Shown: piece by piece, positions 57,601 to 64,000 of the stretch
Numbering within the stretch: the first letter of the stretch is position 1
Layout of the letters: each line of letters opens with the position of its first letter
NCBI RefSeq assembly: GCF_965363235.1
Contig: NC_134844.1
Span: 21,434,646-21,498,645 of the forward strand
Origin: Mytilus galloprovincialis
Taxonomy: Eukaryota > Mollusca > Bivalvia > Mytilida > Mytilidae
Direction: 5' to 3'
Length of the DNA: 64,000 bases
Made by a program: the position numbers and the translations under genes
The notes under the pieces: model-generated
Seen by the model: only the letters and a program-made list of their open reading frames with translations
Database searches by the model: none
Told to the model about the DNA's origin: nothing

Positions 57601-59784
57601 CATCGGTACTTTCTGTTACTTGAGACTGTAAATGTTTGATGATTGATGACACCAAATTTATGATATCATCTGGCATTTCTCCAATTATCTTGCCACGTGA
57701 TCGTTTGCTTTCGTCTGCAAATAACAGTAACTCATCCTCACTAAAGTGACCAGATCTTAAATCCCTATCAATTTTGATGATAGTTTCTCTTATCAAAGAT
57801 TCGGCAAGTTCTGAATCGGCTGATGTTGGCACCTCTCGTGGGAACAAAACACTGTGGTCATACTGATATTTACGTAGAATAACTCGAAAAATTGCTCTCA
57901 CTTCCTGCAGTGAAATCTTGTCTTCTCTTAATTTTGAAATGATATTACGCATAATTGTGTTTAAGGTTTCCTTTCTATCAAAATCCTCAGAAAATATCGA
58001 AACAGCAGAACTCGCCATGGAAACTAATGTCATTCTGTTTAACTTTCCGTCGTCGATCTCCTCCATAATTTGACCCAGTGCAGATCGAACGACGTCCTCT
58101 GCGATCTTAGAGTCATTGGAAGCTACCAGAGAGATTGTCGATGATGTTGACTGTAATATGCATAATGCTAATTCTTTCAACGCCTCTTTCTCCACATTTC
58201 CTTTTTCAAATTCGACCTGCAAAGACTCCAATAGATGTTCGATAAGATTATTTGCTACAGCTGTGCTTGTCAGTGAAGGCGTCCTCCTTTCCATACTGGA
58301 AGATCTGTCTGTCATTTTTTTCCCACAATAGATCAATTCTTGTCCGATCTCTTCCAGATCTTTTGAGTCAAGTAAACCGGCGTCTAAGTCTGCGAGGAGA
58401 TACTTTATATGGTTGGTCAAAACTGCGTGCTTATCTTCTCTTGAATCGATAATTCGCTGAACATTGTTCACCATGTCAGCTACGTCAGACTCAGTAAAAT
58501 AACCTTTCTGCAAATTCGTGTAAACGACCTTCAGTACATCTGTAACAAACACTGAGACATTGTGGGCAAATGGGATATCTTTTACTTCAATGTTTGTGTT
58601 TGATTCTCTCAAGACGTCGTTTATTGATGATGCCAGTGTCGTTGCTATCAGTGTTAGTTCATTGCTATGGGCTCCAATTATCTTTGCTTTTGCTCGTTCA
58701 ATTGCATCCTCTACAACCAATCTTGCTATTTCAGTTAAAGATCTACCTTCTTCATCCAAGGTTGCAATAACATTATTTGCTATACTAGACATCTGTGCTG
58801 TCGTTAGAGATTGTGTAGACATTGTTTTAGCCAGTTGTCCAAGTGTTTCTAATTCCTTCGAGTCTCCACTAAGTTCTGTAGTTATTCTATTAATCACAAT
58901 ATTAACAAGATCGCTTAAAGATTCTTGCGAAGATTCCTTAAATGACATATACGATGAAACGAAAGCATGAACCACACGATATAGTGATTCACCTTTTTGG
59001 CTTTCAAGGTCTTCTATAATCCTTTGTAAAATTGACTTGAAATTTGTATCTGTAGACTCATGTGTGACATTGGAGCTGACCTCAGCGTTCATTAAATTAA
59101 GCATGTCTTCAATCATCTCTTTGGATAGACGACCATTTTCAACATCATCTGCCAGTGTTTGTAGTGTTCTAATGATGAAGTCGTCTAGCATTACATCATT
59201 GGTAGGAGATTCTACATGTAAATCTTCATCTTGAACAATGTCTTGTAAGGTATCTTCCACAAATTTATCGATTGCTTTGTCCATGAACTCCTCCATGTCA
59301 ACACTATCACTACCAATGATAGACAGCGTTAACTTTGTCAGGTCTTCTTTGCTAAGATGGCCTCTTTTTAAATCATCTAGCAACCTCTCTAAGGTAAACT
59401 TAACTAAATTGTCTGCGAGACCGGAAACTTGATACTCGTTCAAATCGATGACATCAAGATCTTGCAGAATTGCAATTTCATAATCACGTTTTTCAACCAT
59501 TTCCATACAATATGTTGTCAGTTGTACAATATCATCTTTCTTAAGTTTGTCCTGACTTAAATCGTCTAGAAGTCTCAACAAAAGACTCTCTGCCATTTTC
59601 ATATCTTCTTGTCTTCTGCGTTCTGCCTCCTTCGCTTCTTCTAATTTTATATGTTCCATTTTGTAAATTGATGGAACAGGTGTAACCTCATGATCACCAG
59701 TAGGTTTATAAAAACTCGTCGTTAAGCTTTCGCCACTCGTCTGTGGAATCACAGATAGCCTTCCTCTAAAGGAGATCTCACCCT
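54614..59784 (-). CDS. Long helical-repeat protein, about 1,722 residues in one exon; 5' end missing
   Basis: The exon starts after acceptor TTTTGTTTTCAG (AG at 59785-59786) in phase 1 and stays open to TAA at 54614-54616. The true start codon must lie in an upstream exon that I could not find. Numbering below counts the TTG at 59794 as residue 1. Residues 46-66 are a charged helix. From 67 to about 1365 a motif recurs irregularly, roughly [FV]V-x-x-x-L-x-x-I-x-x-D-L-x-x-G-x-L-S-x-E. Full forms lie near 67, 127, 205, 416, 457, 517, 567, 667, 1224 and 1287. Shorter forms such as FVLETLQDIVE lie at about 178, 960, 997, 1045, 1079, 1104 and 1128. Residues 1366-1726 are basic, Ser/Pro-rich and disordered. 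I do not recognise the family. The helices recall long scaffold proteins such as A-kinase anchoring or sperm fibrous-sheath proteins, but that is only a guess. Confidence 0.88.
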
Positions 59785-59809
59785 CTGAAAACAAAATACA
59801 GAAGAGGTG

Positions 59810-60236
59810 TTAAGCTTTCACCACTCGTGTGTGGAATCACAGACAGCCTTCCTCTAAAGGAGATCTGACCCTCCGAAAAACAAAATACTGAAGAGGTGTT
59901 AAGCTTTCACTACTCGTGTGTGGAATCACAGATAGCCTTCCTCTAAAGGAGATCTGACCCTCTGGAAAACAAAATACAGAATAGGTGTTAAGCTTTCGCA
60001 ACTCGTGTGTGGAATCACAGATAGCCTTCCTCTAAAAGAGATCTGACCCCCCTGAACAACAAATACAAAAACTGGTTGTTAAGCTTTCGCCACTCGTGTG
60101 TGGAATTACAGATAATCTCCCTCTAAAGGAGATCTGACCCTCTGAAAAAATATATAAAAACTGGTTGTTAAGCTTTCGCCACTAGTGTGTGGAATCACAG
60201 ATAACCTCCGTATGAAGGAGATCTGGCCCTCTGAAA
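59810..60236 (-). repeat. Exon-start copies 1-5 (acceptor plus first 23 codons), tandem
   Basis: Five copies, starting on the plus strand at 59810, 59899, 59988, 60079 and 60168, repeat the splice acceptor and first 66-69 nt of the large exon (59722-59784). On the minus strand each reads as a pyrimidine tract and CAG, then codons for GQISFRGRLSVIP and HTSGES. The period is about 89 bp. The peptide frame stays open within each copy, but joining one copy straight to the next changes frame and soon stops. Copies 1-3 share a CTCTTC spacer with the gene's own copy side; copies 4 and 5 have the AACAACCAG-type end seen farther out. Confidence 0.9.
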
Positions 60237-60958
60237 AACAAATAAACAGCTGCGCCATGAGCGCATGATACGCCCGACGTCTTGTGTGGAAGTTTTTTGC
60301 AATAATCATCAATAGTTTCGGAGAAAGTTTAAAGCAATAACCATATATTGTTTTTGAGACATGGCGGGACATGTGAAACCCCCCACCCTGTTTTTTTTTA
60401 AACTAAATATCACTATAATAAAATTTTGAATCATCACCAAAAAGTATACAGATCTTTAGATTAATATAACAAAGACATGTGTAAAGTTTTGGGCAATATT
60501 CATAAATAATTTTTGAGATATGGCGCGACATGTAAAAAATCCCTCCCCCTTTTTTACAAAATACTCAATAACTCAAAAATGAAATTTTGAATCATCACCA
60601 AAAAGTATACAGATATTAAGGTTAATATAAATAAAAAGTGTATAAAGTTTTAAGCCATAATCAAGAATCGTTTTTGAGAAACGGTGCGACATGTGAAAAA
60701 AACACACCCCTGTTTTAGTTTCAAAGTGCTGTAACTCAAAAAGTTTAAATCTTATTTTCACCAAAAAGTATACAAATCATTTGACCATCATAAGAAACAA
60801 CTATAATAAGTTTCATGAAATTTGGATAAGTCGTTCTCAAGTTACGGTGCGACATGTTTACGCCGGACGGACAGACGGACAGACAGACGGACGGACGGAC
60901 ACCGGACTTTTGTATACCATAATACGTCCCGTCAAAATTTTGACGGGCGTATAAAAAC
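60237..60958 (+). mobile_element. Dispersed repeat within the exon-copy array, first copy
   Basis: It starts CAGCTGCGCCATGAGCGCAT and has about three inner repeats of roughly 160 bp (CAAAAAGTATACAG near 60,437, 60,598 and 60,760). An ACGG/ACAG tract (about 60,868-60,900) follows, then the perfect palindrome CCCGTCAAAATTTTGACGGG (60928-60947). I recognise the GACATGTTTACGCCGGACGG type of tail from bivalve genomes. No coding capacity is apparent. Confidence 0.75.
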
Positions 60959-60961
60959 TGG

Positions 60962-61118
60962 TTAAGCTTTCGCCACTCGTGTGTGGAATCACAGATAACC
61001 TACCTCTGAAGGAGATCTTGCTCTCTAAAAAAACCCAAAAAACTGGTTGTTAAGCTTTCGCCACTCATGTGTGATATCACAGATAACCTTCCTCTAAAGG
61101 AGATCTGACCCTCTGAAA
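60962..61118 (-). repeat. Exon-start copies 6-7
   Basis: Two further copies start at 60962 and 61050 on the plus strand, with the same acceptor-plus-exon content. Copy 6 has CTCTCT-AAAA at the acceptor, which destroys the CAG (TTTTAG remains). Copy 7 has GTGTGATATC for GTGTGGAATC. They are sandwiched between the two dispersed-repeat copies. Confidence 0.88.
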
Positions 61119-61121
61119 AGG

Positions 61122-62125
61122 AAATAAACAGCTGCGCCATGAGCGCATGATACGCCCGACGTCTTGTGTGGAAGTTTTATGCAATAATCATAATAGTTTC
61201 TGAGAAAATTTTAAGCAATAACCATTTACTGTTTTTGAGACACGGCGGGACATGTGAAACTCCCCTACCCTGTTTTTTTTTCTACAAAAAACTAAATATC
61301 ACTAAAATAAAATTTTGAATCAAACCAAGAGTATACAGATCTTTAGATTAATATAACAAAAAAGTGTGTAAAGTTTCAAGCAATAATCATAAATTGTTTT
61401 TGAGATACGGCGTGACATGTAAAAAAAACCATCCCCTTTTTTACAAAATACTCAATAACTCAAAAATAAAATTTTTAGTCATCACCAAAAAGTATACAAA
61501 TCTTAAGATTAATATAACAAAGAAGTGTGTAAAGTTTTAAGCAATAATCATAAATCGTTTCGACATGTAAAAACCCCCGCCCCCTTTTTTTTACAAAATA
61601 CTCAATAACTCAAAAATGAAATTTTGAATCATCACCAAAAAGTATACAGATCTTTAGATTAATATAACAAAGAAGTGTGTAAAGTTTTGAGCAATAATCA
61701 AGAATCGTTTTTGAGATACAGCGCGACATGTAAAAAAAAAACTCCCCCTTTTTTTACAAAATACTCAATAACTCAAAACTGAAATTTTGAATCATCACCA
61801 AAACGTATACAGATATTAAGATTAATATAACTAAGATGTGTGTAACGTTTTAAGCAATAATCAAGAATCGTTTTTGAAATACGGTGCGACATGTGAAAAA
61901 AACACCCCTGTTTTAGTTACAAAGTGCCGTAACTTAAAAAGTTTAAATCTTATTTTCACCGAAAAGTATACAGATCATTTGACCATCATAAGAAACAACT
62001 ATATTAAGTTTCATGAAATTTTGATACGTCGTTCTCAAGTTACAGTGCGACATGTTTACACCGGACAGACAGACGAACAGACACCGGACATTTTATACCA
62101 TAATACGTCCCGTAAAAAAAAACTT
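61122..62125 (+). mobile_element. Dispersed repeat within the exon-copy array, second copy
   Basis: It starts with the same CAGCTGCGCCATGAGCGCAT and likewise directly follows an exon copy, so the pair [exon copies + element] was duplicated together. This copy has about five inner repeats (near 61,317, 61,479, 61,629, 61,793 and 61,950) against three in the first. The end is shortened to CGTCCCGTAAAA and lacks the palindrome. Confidence 0.75.
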
Positions 62126-62129
62126 GTTG

Positions 62130-62635
62130 TTAAGCTTTCGCCACTCGTGTGTGGAATCACAGATAACCTTCCTCTAAAGGAGATCTGACCCTCTGAAAAA
62201 AAAAAAAACTGGTTGTTAAGCTTTCGCCACTCGTGTGTGGAATCACAGAAAATCGTCCTCTAAAGGAGATATGACCCTCTGAAAAAAAAAAAACAAAAAA
62301 AAACTGGTTGTTAAGCTTTCGCCACTCGTGTGTGGAATCACAGAAAACCGTCCTCTGAAGGAGATTTGGCCCTCTGAAAAACCAAAAAACTGGTTGTTAA
62401 GCTTTCGCCACTCGTGTGTGGAATCACAGATAACCTTCCTCTAAAGGAGATCTGACCCTCTGAAAAACCAAAAAACTGGTTGTTAAGCTTTCGCCACTCG
62501 TGTGTGGAATCACAGATAACCTTCCTCTAAAGGAGATCTGACCCTCTGAAAAAGAAAAAAAAACTGGTAGTTAAGCTTTCACCACTCGTGTGTGGAATCA
62601 CAGATAACCTTCCTCTAAAGATCTGACCCTCACGA
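62130..62635 (-). repeat. Exon-start copies 8-13
   Basis: Six copies start at 62130, 62216, 62311, 62397, 62482 and 62571 on the plus strand, with a period of 85-95 bp. Differences between copies are mostly substitutions that keep codons open. Copy 13 has a 3-nt in-frame loss, and it is broken off at its outer end by GATGATCGTAAC repeats. Each copy ends ACAACCA|GTTTTT on the minus strand, a weak possible donor that would make a 69-nt exon of phase 1 at both ends. Confidence 0.9.
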
Positions 62636-63229
62636 TGATGATCGTAACTTTTATTTATTTTTATCAACGATGATCGTAACTTTTACTTAAAATGATCGTA
62701 ACTGTCTGTTTCAACGAAGCATTTTCAGATAAATAAGGACAGATAAAGCTGTCTAGTATGCGAAAAAATGTACGTTATCAGCTGATATTGTGATAATAAT
62801 GAGGAACGATCACTGAGGGGACGGTAACGTCCTATTGGTAAGTGCACAAATGGTTATGATTTCGCGAGATTTCGTACCTATTTTTTTTTATCTAGTTCAA
62901 TATTAAAATGCATTGGGGGTTAACAACTTTATATTGATTTCATATGTTTTATATAAATAAGGTATTGGACAGTTCATATTAATGACCAGTTTGTTAAAAT
63001 TGGAGATTTTTTCATTTTTTCCCTGCACTTTATAGGGAGAATAGTAACTTTCGAGAATCTGGTATTTTTGGGGAATTCAGACTTTATAGTTTCTTTTATT
63101 AACAGATTTACGATTTTTAAAGGCGAGGTTGAAAAAATAAAGCGTTAAGAAGTGTAATCATATGTGTTGAATAAACATAAAAAAAAATAAGGAAAACGTC
63201 AATAAAGGGAGCTACTATTTGATTTTTAT
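62636..63229. other. Non-coding flank with short GATCGTAAC repeats
   Basis: GATGATCGTAACTTTTA occurs about three times at 62,635-62,705, directly next to the last exon copy. The rest is AT-rich. I looked here for the missing upstream exon of the helical-repeat gene and saw no convincing one. Confidence 0.6.
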
Positions 63230-63249
63230 TTGGGGGAGGGGCTAGGATG

Positions 63250-63450
63250 AATAATTTTGTCCTGCATTTTTTTATGTTGAAATCTCTATCCTGCGTTTTT
63301 ATTTTTACTCTATTCGGTCCTGCTTTTTTTCATCCTGATTTTTTTTACATAAATTGTCATACTGCTTTTTTGTTTGACGAAGATGTTCATCCGGCATTTT
63401 TTTTTTACTCAAATTACACATGAATCTCCTGTCCTGCCTTTTTCCAAATT
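63250..63450. repeat. Degenerate TCCTGC-T-run repeats
   Basis: About six imperfect units of 30-35 bp, each with (T)CCTGC or a variant followed by six or more T (for example near 63,259, 63,288, 63,318, 63,359, 63,390 and 63,431). The low similarity suggests an old minisatellite. Confidence 0.5.
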
Positions 63451-63654
63451 TCATCCTCCTTATAAAAATCAAATGGAAGATTCCTTATTGATATGTTTGG
63501 CTTAAAACAACTTCTTCGACTAACTGACTTCAATAATAAATGTCAATGTAAGGATTTGTAGCTTGAAAAATCTAATATGGACGTGTATACCATCTATTTC
63601 AACTTTTCCTTCTTTACATAAATAGCCAACCCATGGTAAATATAGGCAACAGTA

Positions 63655-63835
63655 GTGCAGTGGCGTATCCAGAGATTTTCATAAAGGGAAAGGGGACTGA
63701 CTGCCTAAGAGTAGACCCGCTACAGTCATGCTTCATTGATTCCCTATACAATCAACCAAATTTCCCCCACAAAAAGGTGATGCGAGCACCTTGACCCTCC
63801 CTCTTAGTGCACCTCTGTAGTCTACCAATGTTTAA
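63655..63835. mobile_element. Fragment of a dispersed mollusc repeat
   Basis: The sequence starts CAGTGGCGTATCCAGAGATT and includes GACTGCCTAAGAGTAGACCC, CATGCTTCATTGATTCCCTA and a GTGCACCTCTG end. I recall an interspersed family with GTGGCGGATCCAG-type inverted ends in mollusc genomes. The ends here are only loosely complementary, so the copy is old. The last 165 bp of the window show nothing else. Confidence 0.4.
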
Positions 63836-64000
63836 TAGTCATAGTTTGCTTAAGAAAAGACAAGACCAGGAAAGAATTTAAAATCGATAGAAAGTTATCA
63901 AGATAATGAACTTCATGCCTTCCTTTTCCTTTTCCTTTATTCAGTGAAAGTTTTGACCTGTATTCTTAAACTGTATCATGGGAATGATAATTATATTCAC

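Noticed and set aside
54738..59432. Numerous plus-strand frames of 60-136 codons opposite the long exon
   Set aside because: All are shadows of the long minus-strand reading frame and lack homology or splice signals of their own.
60106..60372. 88-codon minus-strand frame as a separate gene
   Set aside because: It is two exon-start copies joined by read-through with part of the neighbouring dispersed repeat. The frame shifts and stops in the second copy.

Overview
This is eukaryotic, AT-rich, repeat-dominated DNA from a mollusc, most likely a mussel (Mytilus or a close relative). The assignment rests on dispersed repeats that I recognise from mussel sequences: the long element at about 49,950-50,460, its tail fragment at 51,615, a tRNA-derived SINE ending in CAATCAATC, and a repeat ending in an ACGG/ACAG tract. 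It is an inference from memory, not a database result. There are no bacterial-type genes. Two spliced genes can be supported, both on the minus strand.

Region 1 (1-33,896) is almost entirely one satellite array: 35 head-to-tail copies of a unit of about 945-1,020 bp that is nearly identical from copy to copy apart from its (CA)n, (AAAC)n, poly-A and C/T runs. A 100-N assembly gap lies inside it, and the units around the gap carry many single-base indels. Region 2 (33,897-44,645, with a stump at 1-360) is a second tandem family of about 0.9-1.3 kb units packed with AGGTCA nuclear-receptor half-sites. Its units are separated by a short foldback module and end in a GGAAAGACC plus hairpin motif that the satellite also carries. 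The satellite appears to have expanded inside this second family.

Region 3 (44,824-51,044) holds a terminal-inverted-repeat DNA element with TTA target-site duplications, then a five-exon secreted-protein gene. All exon phases agree and give 342 residues: signal peptide, IGFBP N-terminal domain (with CGCCxxC), a long Ser/Thr-rich linker, and a C-terminal thyroglobulin type-1 domain (with CWCV). This is the vertebrate IGF-binding-protein architecture. The inverted-repeat element begins 33 bp past its stop codon and contains the nearest poly(A) signals.

Region 4 (51,045-64,000) has a minisatellite and small foldback elements, then a second gene whose 5.2 kb exon encodes about 1,720 residues of repeated acidic helical motifs followed by a basic tail. 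It has a downstream terminal 3' UTR exon with AATAAA. Its start codon was not found. Upstream of the big exon lie 13 further tandem copies of that exon's own splice acceptor plus first 23 codons, interrupted twice by a dispersed repeat. The IGFBP-type gene and this exon-copy array are the two parts most worth following up.
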